This document shows, piece after piece, positions 11,460-22,280 of a stretch of 64,000 nucleotides of DNA. The notes below the pieces were generated by a model. That model did not search any database and was not told where the DNA came from. It was given only the letters and a program-made list of their open reading frames with translations. Source of the DNA: Ligula intestinalis (lineage: Eukaryota > Platyhelminthes > Cestoda > Diphyllobothriidea > Diphyllobothriidae); the NCBI GenBank assembly GCA_036362985.1, contig JAYGXS010000004.1, positions 43,868,826 to 43,932,825 on the forward strand, in the 5' to 3' direction. The position numbers and the translations under genes are program-made. Position 1 is the first letter of the stretch; each line of letters opens with the position of its first letter.

Positions 11460-14400
11460 CGCGCGTAAAAATCCAACCCCACCTCCAAGCTGGTGCGCGC
11501 CGGAAACTTGCTTTTGCTTGGCTAACGGGGCTCTGGTAGGGGAGCAAGACCGGGGACCTAGCGCCAATCCCCTTTTCTCCACGAAACACGGAATTGACTT
11601 TCTTGACTTTCTACACTTTCATGAATCACAACTATACGCAACATACGATCTCTGCTACGGCGTCCGCGGGAACCGACGCGCCCCATCCTCTTGGCATCGC
11701 GGGACGGGTGTTAAATCTGCGAGCTGATGCCGGATTGCGAATTGCAGGCTGGAATGTTCAAACTTTGAGGGATGACGGCGCCCAACTGTTAACAGCCAAA
11801 TCCCTTTCTGAATACCGTGTTGGTGTGGCGTGTCTCTCTGAGGTCCGCCTACCTGGCACTGGCCACAAACTGCTGCAAGTACCAAGAACTGACTCTGCGT
11901 ACCATCTCTACCACAGTGGTGTGTCCGACAACTCTGGACTGTATGGTGTCGCTATAGCTTTGGCCGATGAATTTCACTCGAGTCTGCTAGAGTGGGAGGC
12001 TGTCTCACCGCGGATCGCTTGGGTCCGTTTGAAAAGTGCCCCAGTCAACGTTTCCATCATCTCGGTATATGCGCCTACTCTGGCTGCTGATGACAGCATA
12101 AAAGATGACTTCTACGGTGACCTCCAGCGAACAGTTGACCGCATCGCAAGAAGCGATCTACTCGTCATTGCCGGTGACTGGAACGCCCGACCAGGTGTGT
12201 GTGACGCTGGAACCCGTCATGTGCTAGGCAAATTTGCTGTCGGAGCGCACTGTGCCAACGGTGAGCGCCTTGTCAACTTCGCATCGTCTAACCGCCTCGT
12301 TGTGTCAAGCACCCGTTTTGATCATCCGCGCCACCACCTTGTCACTTGGTACTCAAATGACGGGCATACCCAGGCCCAAATAGATCACATCCTTGTCCGA
12401 GCACGCTGGGCCAGCTCGGTCTTGGATTGTCGAGCCTACCGCGGTGCTGATACAGGAAACGCTCATGCGTCGGACCATGTCCTACAGCGGGCAACCCTTC
12501 GCTTGCGTTTGAGAGCTATTCACAGACCCTCCCGACCACAGCGGATCGATGTTGCAAAGCTGAAGTCCTCTGCTGGCGACGCCTTCCACTTAGCACTCCA
12601 GAACCGTTTCGACGGCCTGTACCCTGACGCCCGAGCGGACCCAGAGCCCGCGTGGCAGTCCCTGAAGGCCGCGATGTCAGAGCTGGCATACACCCATCTG
12701 GGCAAAACCCGACGGCGACATCGCGACTGGATCACTAGACCCACGCTTGAGTTAGCTGAGGAGGCCGGCCGAGCCAGACTCACTGGCTCCCCCACTTACA
12801 GAGAGCTGCGGCGCCAAACGACAAGGGCCATCCGAGCCGATAGGAACGCCTACTGGAGCGACTTTGCCACGGAAACGGAGCGAGCAGCTACCAGAGGTGA
12901 CACCCACAAGCTCTACCGACTCTTAAAGCAGGCCAGCAGAGGTTCGGGGAACACCACCGAGACTTTACTGGATCGCAACGGTGCTGTAATCACTAAGATC
13001 GATGACCGGTTAGAGAGATGGCGCGAGCATTTCTGTGACCACCTTAACCATGATCCCCCTGTGATGTCTGACCTGTCGCCCAATGTTGACGATCCCCACC
13101 ATCTGTATGAGTGCAACACAGAGCCACCCAGTGTAGAGGAAGTTGTCTCCATTCTCTTGAGGCTACGCAACAACAAGGCACCTGGTGAGGATGACCTCCC
13201 GCCGGAGCTCTTTAAATGTGCACCCGAGGTTATTGGGCCCTGGCTACAACAAATATTTGCCAAGATATGGGACAGCGAAGTTGTGCCCTCTGACTGGAGA
13301 AAAGCAGTGATCCTCCCCTTGTTTAAAAAAGGCGACAGACGAGCGTGCAGAAATTACAGAGGCATTAGCCTTATCGATGTAGCGGCGAAAACATTCACGT
13401 CTCTTCTTCTCAAACGTTTCCAAACTGCAAGAGACCAGCGCACCCGCCCAAACCAGAGTGGATTTCGACCAGGTCGTGGCTGCACCGACCAGATCTTCAA
13501 TCTCCGCCGTGTACTGGAACTGAGATGGGGTCACCAACAACCCACTGTTCTATGCTTCATCGACTTTGCTGCCGCATTTGACTCTGTTGATTGCAGTTCG
13601 CTGTGGAACATAATGAGGACGGACGGCCTACCACCTAAGCTTCTCAATCTCATGCAGGCATACTATCGTGGCACTTCCACACGGGTGAGGACGCAGAACG
13701 GTGACACGGAAGCCTTTAGCGTCAGGACGGGCGTCCGCCAAGGTTGTGCCCTTTCACCAACCCTGTTCAACTATGCGGTGGACTGGATCATGACCAAAGC
13801 ACTGGATGACTTCCCGGGAGTGCAGTTTGATCGCTCAAAATGGGTGACTGACTTGGCGTATGCTGATGACGTCGTCCTCTTTGGCGACAACTGTAATGCA
13901 GTTCAGCAGGCGTTGGACAAGGTTAATGAGCGTGCCCGATCCATCGGATTACGCCTAAACGCGACTAAGACCCAAGCCATGCTCTCCTGTGTGCCCCCTA
14001 CATCTGTCACTCCTATTGTTCTCGACGGCGCTCCTCTCGAAAAGGTCGACTCGTTTAGATACTTAGGCTCTTTGGTCACGGAAACGGGTCAAGGTGTCGA
14101 CGAGGTTGTATCACGCGTCAACCGTGCCCGATCTGCCTTCTACCGACTGTGCGCTCCTCTATGGAATAGAAGGGAAATATCACTACGCACAAAGTCCCGT
14201 GTTTACCAAGCAGTGGTTCGATCTATCCTGCTCTATGGCGGAGAGACATGGCCTATGCGTGTTGAGGACATGAGGCGCCTTGAGGTGTTTGACAATGACT
14301 GCATACGCCGCATCCTTCGTCACCGACGCGTCGACCGAATTCGCTGCTCCGATCTCCGCCGACGCTGTCACCTGGACGCTCTCCCTCCACTCCTGCTTCA

Positions 14401-14735
14401 GAGACGACTTCGGTGGTTCGGGCATGCGGCCCGGCGTGATGATGGTGAGCTGATTCGTGACCTGCTTGTGGCGACGCCTCCCCCCACCTGGCGCAAACGT
14501 CGCGGTGGGCAGCTGAAAACTTGGACAGCAACGGTCAAGCAGGATCTGTCGTCAGTTTCCGGCCCATGCGTCTACGGCCTACGCCAGTGGAACCGTGAAT
14601 GGATGGTGCTCTCGTGTGAACAGGCGCAAGATCGACGCGCCTGGACAGCTGTGATTCATGATGCAGTCAACGTCAAAACTGATGCCGGCTCAACCCGCCC
14701 GAGGTGAATGCCGTTACAAGTACAAGTAAGTAAGT
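11460..14735 (+). mobile_element. RTE-type non-LTR retrotransposon, apparently intact ORF
   Basis: It has a single long ORF, no separate ORF1, and a short 3' end with repeated AAGTAAGTA (14718-14735) in place of a long poly(A), all features of the RTE clade. The 5' flank AAATCCAACCC...CCTCC at about 11470 is shared with the second copy at 52.66 kb, so both extend upstream of the ORF. The EN-RT protein shows no stop or frameshift. It lies between a dispersed repeat and a jockey-like element. Full 5' completeness cannot be judged from two copies. Confidence 0.88.
11621..14707 (+). CDS. Endonuclease-reverse transcriptase of the RTE-type element (1028 aa)
   Basis: The protein nicks target DNA and reverse-transcribes the element RNA in the nucleus. 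From the first ATG (11621), the EEP endonuclease spans about residues 40-310 with AGWNVQTL, ACLSEVRLPG, ISVYAPTL, AGDWNARPG (G185, D186) and SDHV (S284). The RT spans about 500-800 with NNKAPGEDDLPPE, NYRGISLIDVAAKTF, FIDFAAAFDSVD (motif A), TGVRQGCALSPTLFN (motif B) and YADD (747-750). The C-terminal LRRFGH-type block reads RLRWFGHAARRDDGELIRDL near residue 930, typical of RTE/BovB. The frame is open a further nine codons upstream, without an ATG. All catalytic acidic residues I can place are present, so this copy could be functional. An active genomic copy would be rare in this window. Confidence 0.93.
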   Translation: MNHNYTQHTISATASAGTDAPHPLGIAGRVLNLRADAGLRIAGWNVQTLRDDGAQLLTAKSLSEYRVGVACLSEVRLPGTGHKLLQVPRTDSAYHLYHSGVSDNSGLYGVAIALADEFHSSLLEWEAVSPRIAWVRLKSAPVNVSIISVYAPTLAADDSIKDDFYGDLQRTVDRIARSDLLVIAGDWNARPGVCDAGTRHVLGKFAVGAHCANGERLVNFASSNRLVVSSTRFDHPRHHLVTWYSNDGHTQAQIDHILVRARWASSVLDCRAYRGADTGNAHASDHVLQRATLRLRLRAIHRPSRPQRIDVAKLKSSAGDAFHLALQNRFDGLYPDARADPEPAWQSLKAAMSELAYTHLGKTRRRHRDWITRPTLELAEEAGRARLTGSPTYRELRRQTTRAIRADRNAYWSDFATETERAATRGDTHKLYRLLKQASRGSGNTTETLLDRNGAVITKIDDRLERWREHFCDHLNHDPPVMSDLSPNVDDPHHLYECNTEPPSVEEVVSILLRLRNNKAPGEDDLPPELFKCAPEVIGPWLQQIFAKIWDSEVVPSDWRKAVILPLFKKGDRRACRNYRGISLIDVAAKTFTSLLLKRFQTARDQRTRPNQSGFRPGRGCTDQIFNLRRVLELRWGHQQPTVLCFIDFAAAFDSVDCSSLWNIMRTDGLPPKLLNLMQAYYRGTSTRVRTQNGDTEAFSVRTGVRQGCALSPTLFNYAVDWIMTKALDDFPGVQFDRSKWVTDLAYADDVVLFGDNCNAVQQALDKVNERARSIGLRLNATKTQAMLSCVPPTSVTPIVLDGAPLEKVDSFRYLGSLVTETGQGVDEVVSRVNRARSAFYRLCAPLWNRREISLRTKSRVYQAVVRSILLYGGETWPMRVEDMRRLEVFDNDCIRRILRHRRVDRIRCSDLRRRCHLDALPPLLLQRRLRWFGHAARRDDGELIRDLLVATPPPTWRKRRGGQLKTWTATVKQDLSSVSGPCVYGLRQWNREWMVLSCEQAQDRRAWTAVIHDAVNVKTDAGSTRPR

Positions 14736-14780
14736 ACATCCACCTACACCCTTCCTAATCCTCGGTCTTATTGACTTTGT

Positions 14781-14985
14781 CTTTACACCGGATACGGAGG
14801 TGGGAGTGGCGAGCGAATGGGGAGATACCGCGCGAGTCTGCCTAAACTCCTGTTTTCTCTCGTGCCCGTTCTCTGCGTTGCTCCCGCTTGCTGCCGCTTT
14901 CGTGTTGCTTGCCCAGCGTTTGCTGCGGCTTGTTGGAGCGCGTGGTGCCCATCGTCGAAATCGACGGGGGAACTGTCGCCACACT
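14781..14985 (+). repeat. Dispersed repeat, copy 1 (partner at 49522-49742)
   Basis: Both copies share TTTACACCGGATAC(G/A)GA, GTGGGAGTGGCGAGCGA, TCTCTGCGTTGCTCCCGCTT, TTGCTGCGGCTTGTTGGAGC and CCCATCGTCGAAATCGACGG in the same order. The second copy has an extra 25-30 bases in the middle. Here it abuts the truncated 3' part of the jockey-like element, and at 49.74 kb it abuts an assembly gap. It is perhaps a SINE or another element's 3' end; I cannot name the class. Confidence 0.8.
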
Positions 14986-16316
14986 CTCCGATACGAAGAG
15001 TTAGTACTACCGAAGCGCTTAATGTTGCATTTGGTGACATTAAATGGCAGGAGCCACTCGTTTGACCATTGCTCGAGTCGGTGCAAATCTGCCTGCAGAT
15101 TTGCTTCGTCGTCTTCGCTACGAATGACCTTCCAGAGTTTTAAATTGTCGGCGAACATTGCGGTTTCGCAGTCTTATCCACTTATGCAGTCGTCGATAAA
15201 TATGAGGAAGAAGATAGGGCCCAGAAAGGAACCATGGCGGACCTCACTATCAAACGCCACCTCCACCGATCGCTGGTCACCAAGACATACGGTCTGAGTT
15301 CGACCAGTCAGAAAGCTTTCGATCCCTCGGGAAATGGTGCCCTTTACCCCTACACGTCTAAGCTTGTACAGGAGACGTTGATGCGGCACAGTGTCAAATG
15401 CCTTCTTGAAATCTACGAAGACTGCATGCACTTTATTTCCTTGATCGAGTGCTCTGCTCCGTTGTTCTAGACAGAAGAGCAAATTTGTCAAGCAGGACCG
15501 TCCTCTATGGAATCCGTGCTGTTTGTCAGAAAGAAGTCAATTACACTCTAAGAATTGCATCAACTCTATTTTTATAATTCACTCCATGATCTTTCAGCAT
15601 ATTGAAGTAAGGCTTATTGGACTGTAGTTAATTGCGGACGCTCGACTCCCACTTTTGTGTATGGGTGAGATACACGCTGTCTTCCAGTCGGATGGCAGTT
15701 GGCCTGTGTTTAGGGAGGCCCGGAAGTGTAACTGCAAGAGTTCAGCCAACTCCATGGCTAGCTCTTTCAACAGCTATGCAGATATGCCGTCCGGACCTGG
15801 CGACTTCGTGTCCTAGAGCTTAAGAAGTTCTTTCAGAATAGTAAGTTCCGTAATCTCAACTGAGTCACTGGTCAGAATCTCCTCTGTACTAAAATTGGTA
15901 ACGGTTAGCTCGACCTCTCTCGTAAAAACCAACTGAAAGAATTCAGATAGATGCACGGCCTTTCCTTTGTTCTCGCAAATTTCGGCGCTGTCATCCGTTT
16001 TTAACAACGGGATGAGGTCTCTTTTTCGGGTAGATCACCTAATGTAGTTGTAGAAGACCTTCGGATTTCCTACTGCATGGTTTATTAGGTCACTCTCGAA
16101 GCTTTGGTGGGTTTTCAGTACAAGGCCCTTGACGCTATTTCTCTGCGCTTTGTACTTGTTGTGCGACTCGGTGGTCTTCTCACTCCGATATGTTTGCCAC
16201 AGCTTTTTCTGACGATTTACCTCCCTCTTCAGTGTGTTTATTAGCCACTGGGGCCTATTTGTGGCTTTCGTTTTCGAGATGGGGCAGAAACCGGTGATAA
16301 GTCCATGTAATACGGC

Positions 16317-17338
16317 CTAAAACACGGACCAATCCCCATGGGCACAGCCGGTGAATGCCTCCTTCCAGTCTAACCTGCGCACTTTGGTTCTCATTTGGTT
16401 AAAGTTTCCGCGCCATATGTTGCGTCTAACGTTCGCGCTACGATCAGGTGCAGAGAAGAGTGAATACTCCCACGGTAGTTCTACATGGTCACTTTTGCCT
16501 AGAGGAGGTAAGCAATTTACGACATCTACACTGTCAGGCGCTTTTGACAGTACAAGATCCAGGCAGTTGGCTTGTTGCCCTTCACACTGCCTTGTCGGCG
16601 ATATCACATGTTGTGATAGAAAGGCTTTTTGTACCATGCTAGGAGTCAGCGATCGAAACTTAATTCCGATCCGGTTGCAGAACTGAGGTTCCAATAGATA
16701 AGCGGAACATTAAAGTCACCCATAATCATGACATTGGATCGCACGGCAAATGATTTAACTTCCTCTATCAGGCTAGTGTCTGACTGTGGATCGTTCGACG
16801 GTGGTCGATAAACCGCCAAGATGTCAAGGGCTTGAGACCCCGGCGTTCTGACGGTGAGCCAAAGGGTCTCTATATCGGACGCGAGCTGGTCGGTTTTGTT
16901 TGACACGTACAGGCAATGCCTAAAAAAGGTGAGCACACCCCCACCCAGACGCCCGGCTCTATCTTTCCGTAACAGCTGAAAACCAAGGAGAGCAAATTCC
17001 CGATCGTCTACCTTTGTGGATAACCATGTTTCTGTTATGCAGACCACATCTGGTTCAACTTGGCACATGGTTATCTCAAGCTCGTCTAATTTAGAGAGCA
17101 GGCTTTGTGCATTGGTGTACATGCACTTTATCTTCCTGTATCGGCTTGTTCGCGTAGTTTTTACGTTTGGGCTCAACCCGCCCCCTACTGGGTCGACTGC
17201 GTGGTTATCCAGAACGGACCTGTCCAAGGTGAGAACAATGGACGTTGCATCACTTGGTTGTTGTAAATAACCACGTTTTGTTCCCCTTTGCTGTTTCGCT
17301 CCTTCATTTTGGCAAAAAGTTGACGACGTTTGTTCCAT
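16317..17338 (-). pseudogene. Endonuclease domain of element A
   Basis: Motifs are MYTNAQSLLSKLDELEITMC, PDVVCITETWLS (catalytic Glu), GGGVLTFFR, ILAVYRPPSNDPQSD, MIMGDFNVPLIYW (catalytic Asp/Asn) and, after a frameshift at about 16670, ANCLDLVLSKAPD and LGKSDHVEL (catalytic Asp/His). This is the EEP nuclease layout of jockey/CR1 LINEs. The nuclease residues survive although the frame is broken once. Confidence 0.85.
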
Positions 17339-17660
17339 TCTGCAGCTGTGAAATCCTGCTAAAAAAACCGTCCGGGTGAGAGTCTTTTATTCTAAAACAC
17401 TTAGACAGAATGATCTTGGCTTCTTGGCTGCTGGTCATGACCACTTTCAGAGGTCTGGGACGCGTCGATCCAGTTGGGCTCTCCGGCCGTTTTCCAAGGC
17501 GGAAGACCTTATTGCACTCGATTGATACATTGGGTTCCAGTATTTTGTTCATAAGTGCACCGAAGAGCTGAATGTCTGCAGAATGCCGGTCCATGGGAGT
17601 GGTTGCGGTTGATTCAGGTAATCCCTGTATATCGATGCTTGATTCTCTCTTAGCGACATT
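17304..17660 (-). pseudogene. RRM-like C-terminal part of ORF1, element A
   Basis: The frame reads SIDIQGLPES, then SADIQLFGALMNKILEPNVS, VFRLGKRP and RPLKVVMTSSQEAKIILSKC. This is the RNA-binding fold of CR1/jockey-like ORF1 proteins in flatworms, where it supports RNP formation. A one-base shift near 17345 truncates it. The continued frame DFTAAEWNKRRQLFAKMKER and following runs on to about 17200, overlapping the start of the ORF2 frame. Confidence 0.7.
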
Positions 17661-17880
17661 TTTATGCCTACGGCACTGTCACTTACTTTCTGGTTAATAG
17701 CTCTTGTGCTGCTATCATGGCAGTCCTGTCTGCGACCGGAGTCTATGGTTGCAGTACTTGTCTCGTTTCCCATTGTGAGCCTCGGGCTCGGGCTGGCCAA
17801 TGTTGTTGCTTCCCGGCCATAGACTTCAGTGCGATTTCCATGCGGTTTTGCGGTGCCGGGCACTAAAACTTTGAGGGCCT

Positions 17881-18614
17881 TCACTCTCGTATATTTTTGT
17901 CGACAGCGAGGTGGTTAAAATTTGCCTCAACTGTCGCAACTTTGTCAGTTGTGGGGGCCTTCACTCTGAGTTCTGGCACGCTCTTGTCTGTTTTTGTGTG
18001 CGCCTTTACTTGAAGTATTGACGCCCCTGTATCTACTTTGCTGGCAGGGAGGTTTTTCAAATTTACCTTAACTGCGTCTACTTGGTCAGCAGTTGGGGCC
18101 TTCACTTCAAGTGTTGGCACACTCGTGTCTTCTGTTGAAGGAGCCTTAACTTTAGGTGATGGCACACTCTTATCGTTTTTGTCAACTGTGAGGTTATTCA
18201 AAATTTCCTCAGCTGCGGCAACTTGGCCGACGTTGGAGGCCTTCACTCTAAGTAATGGCACGCCCTTGTATCCACTTCGCTGGCAGGGAGGTTTTTCAAA
18301 TTTACCTCAACTGCGTCTACTTAGTCAGCTGTTGGGGCCTTCACTTCAAGTGTTGGCACACTCGTATCTTCTGTGGAAGGAGCCTTAACTTTACGTGCTG
18401 GCACACTCTTATCGTTTTTGTCAACTGTGAGGTTATTCAAAATTTCCTCAGCTGCGGCAACTTGGCCGACGTTGGAGGCCTTCACTCTAAGTAATGGCGC
18501 GCCCTTGTCTTCCTTTGTGGTAGCCTTTGCTTCGAGCAATGACGCCCTCGTATCTATTTTGCCGGCAGCCAGGTTTTTCACATTCGCCTCTGTTGCGTGC
18601 AGTTCTTTCATCAA
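17881..18614 (-). repeat. 239-bp tandem repeat encoding 'VKA' modules in ORF1
   Basis: The segment starting GGTTTTTCAAATTTACC is found at 18051 and again at 18290, a period of 239 bp, at high identity. On the minus strand the translation is built of repeated modules of the form x-P-x-L-x-VKA-x-(T/S) separated by 13-17 residues, with recurring EEILNNLTVDKNDKSVP. Because 239 is not a multiple of three, and one copy has Q to stop, the two copies are in different frames. It lies upstream of the RRM-like part of element A and probably belongs to its ORF1. Confidence 0.8.
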
Positions 18615-19199
18615 ACCTAAACGCAGCTGCCTTGGCGCAAATTTCGGGCCCTGGGCAACTTCTTGTTCCTATCTAGTCTCTATTCGTGCAGTTTTGTTGT
18701 TTTTAGACTTTGATAAGGGTAAGATCGATTCTGCGGGTGGACATTTCGTCCACCTTCTGGCAATTTTAACGGTCCTGGGGCTCGAGCTTGCCTGACACTG
18801 TACACTCTGGCACGTTTGCGTATGCTTGTCCTCCGATTTGGGCGTGTCTGGACCTATTAGGTGTTGGCTGTTAGTAAGTGCCCTTAATGTCGATAAGAGC
18901 TGCGGATTGCAACTTGTTTCGTCAACTGGCTTTAACTTGTCGAGTTTAGGCAATTCTGCAATTATTTCTGATATAAGGCCGTAAGGCACTCCAGTTCTAT
19001 TACTTTTCGCCGCATCTCTTTGCAGTGATTATAACCCTCTGGGCATATTGTGTCACCAGTGTTAGTGCACGCATTTGTCGGTGGTCATCGCAACTCAGTT
19101 GCGGTAACCAAGATGTCTAAACAGTCGCTGCCTGAGTCGCGCGTGCGCGGTTCCATGCTAACTTCAGTGTAAGTGCACGTAACTTCCCGTGGCCCTCGC

Positions 19200-19650
19200 A
19201 GCTATCCTTTCCCTATCCCCGGAAAAGGAAGAAAAAGGGACCATTTCTGGGACCAAGTTGTATTTTAGCTGGCATTTGAAAAAGACGCCTCGTTTCCATC
19301 GTCAGAGCGTGGTGACAGTTCTTTTGCTGGTGTCAATAAGTGTAACCAACCTCAAGCTTGATGCCGGCGTGTCAATCGATTATACCGATCAATTTTTCAT
19401 GACTGAATTGTTCACGCCCTTGCGGGTGCCTCCATGAGGTCGTTTTTGTGCCTCCTGAGCGTTTCCACCTTCTTCGCTCGCGGCTGCCAGCTGTCGGCCC
19501 TACATATCTTCGTCCACCCGACCCTTTGCTCCGTTCTGAGTAGATGTTAGCCTTCTGCGGAGTGCTTGGTAGGCGGGATGAAACTCTATGGCTCTGTTTA
19601 GTGTACCAGTCGAGAACCAACTTTCTAGCAGCAAGCAAGAAAGCTTTTCA
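19200..19650 (-). mobile_element. Penelope-like element 3' end, copy 1
   Basis: Homologous to 60410-60865 over about 440 bases in the same orientation (shared CATCGTCAGAGCGTGGTG, TGCCTCCTGAGCGTTTCCA, TCTTCTTCGCTCGCG, TAGCCTTCTGCGGAG, TAGTGTACCA). The minus-strand frames contain ARKLVLDWYT and NRAIEFHPAYQALRRRL, which resemble the end of a PLE nuclease ORF. No catalytic part remains. Confidence 0.65.
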
Positions 19651-21040
19651 AACGTCTGTTAAAATACAACTTGTTCCCAGAAACCACCCCCTATTCTTCC
19701 TCTTCCGGGGATGATGAAAGGAAAATTATATCTGGAGCTTGAGTTTTGCGCATATGAATCTTTTGTGAATAGCCAATCGTAGATTAATGGAACATTTAGC
19801 AAGTATATTTTCAGGATGACCGTCTATTATATCTGGTGCTTGCTCATTTTTGCTTCACTCTTTGCTTGTCGCTACCTGACTTTGGAATAATCGCGGTGGG
19901 GCATTGCCTGTTGTTAGTTATCCTGCCAGAAACTGGTCGCTGATCTTGGCTGGCGACTGTACTGCTTGGTAACCTTTTGGCTTCAGCCGTTGACCGGACC
20001 GTTTCTCATCGCGCCAGCAAAGTTTTTGCCATTTTCCCGAATGACATGTCACTGCTAACCTCTTCTGTGCGCTAAAATATCCAAGGCCCTGTGTTGTTGA
20101 TTGCATCTCTACATCCACCTCCTAACAGCTGTTGAAAATTTGAAATTTGAAGTTAGGGACCGTGCCGACTATTCAACTTCTCTCGACCATACTCAGGACT
20201 TGAAGAAACTGAAAAGAAACGGGTATTTTGTGATCTTTTGCGTTTGCCTTGATTTGGCGGCAATACAACTGGCTTCTCGAAAAAAAGTTTTGTTGAATGA
20301 TTCATCATACCGACAGGTGGGTTACAAGCTGAAAGCCCTGACACGTGTTCCGCCAATTTTGCGTAGCTCTATGACGTAAGTGTATCGTCTCGTCGTGAGC
20401 TCCCCAGCGCCCTCATGCGTTTGCTGGTATACGTTTCTGGGTTTTGAAGGTAGGCATTTTAATTTCATGTAAGAATGACGGTGCGAACTTAAAGTACATT
20501 CTCTGCTTTTGAAAACTTTTATACTTAAAGATTCGCTCTGAGTACATAGATTCTTAGTTTGCAGACTAATCGGATCATTCCAATCCGAAGGTTTATCATG
20601 GAGAATTAATTTCAGGATTCCCTGGACGAAACAATACTCTGGATGTTCATAGATAAACCTCCACTTTACAGTAAGCATTCAAATCCGAGATGAGATGTCA
20701 TACATGCTGATTCTCTCTAACGCATGTTGACATATTCAAAAGACGCCAGGTCACGCCTGGATGGTTTCGACTGCACAACTATTGCGAACATTATACAAAA
20801 AGAAAAGGGGATTAAAATGTCTTATCAATAAGTGCGTCCAAGTTCCTCTCTCTTTGTTTATCGTTGGCAAATTCCGAGAAGAACGGCAAATCAAAAAAAT
20901 TCTGGAAGGTGTTTTCGATTCGAAAAGACTACTTACGTAGGGTTTTAATACTGATTTGTATACACCCACGCACCTTCGTAGAACGCAACACACAACCGAA
21001 CCGAGTTACAAGGCCAGTGATGGAACAACCAAAAATGTGG
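19651..21040. other. Unassigned stretch
   Basis: No motif or repeat partner was found. The overlapping ORFs on both strands at 20101-20680 and 20751-21121 show no family signature. The last part may be the decayed 5' portion of the following PLE. Confidence 0.4.
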
Positions 21041-21079
21041 AAAATAATGCATCAAGAATGTTTCCGAAGCTGTCGCTCG

Positions 21080-21600
21080 TCTGTTACAACCACTGGGTAT
21101 CGGCGTAGCCCACAGACCTGAGGCAACAAGAAGACGGCTGTTCATGAGACCAAAGGCCCCTCTATCCCTCGGAGAACCAGCAAATGTCGTCTATCGCGTC
21201 CAGGGCAGTCCCTGTGAGACGAAATACATCAGGGAGACTAGAAACCGAATACAGACCCACAGGAGTGAGCACACAAGGGCAGTGAAAAGGATGGATCAAA
21301 TCTCGTTGGTGTCTAGATATTGTGCAGCTTGTGGACACACCTTCTTTTTAAAGGATGTCAAAATCCTCCGCTGAGGTAGTCATCAAACAGCCAGAGAAAC
21401 ACTTGAAGAATGAAAAACCGCAGTAAATTCCATCAACCACTGTAGGATTCTCCCGGCGGCTTACCAGGCCGTACGCGTGCAGTTTAGTCAACAAAGACTC
21501 CAGCAGGAAGTCAGACGGGTTGCGGGCACAAGTAACCTCACACCGTTGCCAACTCAATACCTCAGTCGCCCTCCGATGAGGTGAGAGCGAGAATCACTGG
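21080..21600 (+). mobile_element. Penelope-like element, GIY-YIG C-terminus
   Basis: The plus frame from about 21093 reads LGIGVAHRPEATRRRLFM and then NVVYRVQGSPCETKYIRET, RSEHTRAVKRMD and ACGHTFFLKDVKIL. After a stop at 21372 it continues in the same frame with AVNSINHCRILPAAYQAVRV. VYR and KYIRET correspond to the GIY and YIG motifs, with the YVG glycine replaced by Arg. Stops at 21372 and about 21408 make it inactive. Sequence to about 21780 is likely 3' UTR. Confidence 0.82.
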
Positions 21601-21804
21601 CCAACAGGACGCCGATTGACCTCAACCCCTCCGCCCACCGCAGAGCATCCAGCGCCGATGGATGTAGAGCCGACGAGACGCCAGTTTAACATCTATAAAT
21701 ATTAAGAGGCTCGTAAAAAACCACCCCCGACGATGCAAGGCTGTACGCTTTCGAAAGTCAGGATATGAAACCGGTTATTCCCATGATCGCCTCTTCTTCT
21801 CATC

Positions 21805-21915
21805 TATACTAACATTAACATCTAGCCGCTCTGAGGTTACCTATGGGGCTCCAGATCGAGTCTCAAGGCCTAAAGGAACGCGTATATCTCGTCACGCGAT
21901 AGGCGATGGCCACTT
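21805..21915 (+). repeat. SINE 3'-body fragment
   Basis: It carries AGCCGCTCTGAGGTTACCTA and GAGTCTCAAGGCCTAAAGGAA, matching the SINE copies at 22.19-22.26 kb and 37.27-37.34 kb. It is only the distal body, with no A or B box. Confidence 0.5.
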
Positions 21916-22104
21916 AACCATGGTTACTTGCGCCCTTGCAAGCGAAAGGGCAACAAAGGCTGAGTAAATGGTTAGGTCATTGGACGTCTTTTAAACGGTA
22001 TGCGGGCACATCCACCAAAACCCTTTAACCACCGTTTTCGGCGGACAAAATGCTGAGACTAGGGGATATGTGAGTGGGACTACACAAGCTACTTTTGCCG
22101 GTAT

Positions 22105-22270
22105 TGAAACCCCTGGGTTCGATATGGCTGGCTGATTATGGCTCATTATCCAGAACTGGCTAGTTTAGTCTTCACTTCATAATGTTATTCTACCTATACT
22201 ACTGGCCGCTTTTTGATGGGCTCTAAATTGAGTCTCGAGGCACAACGGGGCCAGTTCAGCCCTTAATGCA
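22105..22270 (+). repeat. SINE copy with B box and body
   Basis: A GGGTTCGATAT B-box-like site is followed by TGGCTGGCTGATTATGGCTC, the body shared with the copies at 23.3, 37.2, 44.2 and 50.3 kb, and then by GAGTCTCGAGGCACAACGGG. The middle part has diverged. Confidence 0.6.
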
Positions 22271-22280
22271 TTTCAGTAAG

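Larger units (their letters stand above)
14986..19000 (-). mobile_element. Jockey/CR1-like LINE, decayed (element A)
   Basis: Read on the minus strand, the parts come in LINE order. ORF1 with tandem repeats is at 18989-17880, an RRM-like ORF1 end at 17650-17300, the endonuclease at 17338-16317, the linker at 16255-15813 (NRPQWLINTLKREVNRQKKL), and the RT at 15810-14990 (FVDFKKAFDTVPH, MFADNLKLW). The catalytic FADD has become FADN and the motif B PQGS has become RHGS. Many frameshifts are present. The 3' end is cut where the dispersed repeat at 14781-14985 begins. Confidence 0.85.

Noticed and set aside
12520..12795. Antisense ORFs inside the RTE element (and similar ones at 12913-13540 and 14183-14531)
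   Set aside because: They are shadows of the well-supported plus-strand EN-RT frame with typical GC-rich antisense openness.
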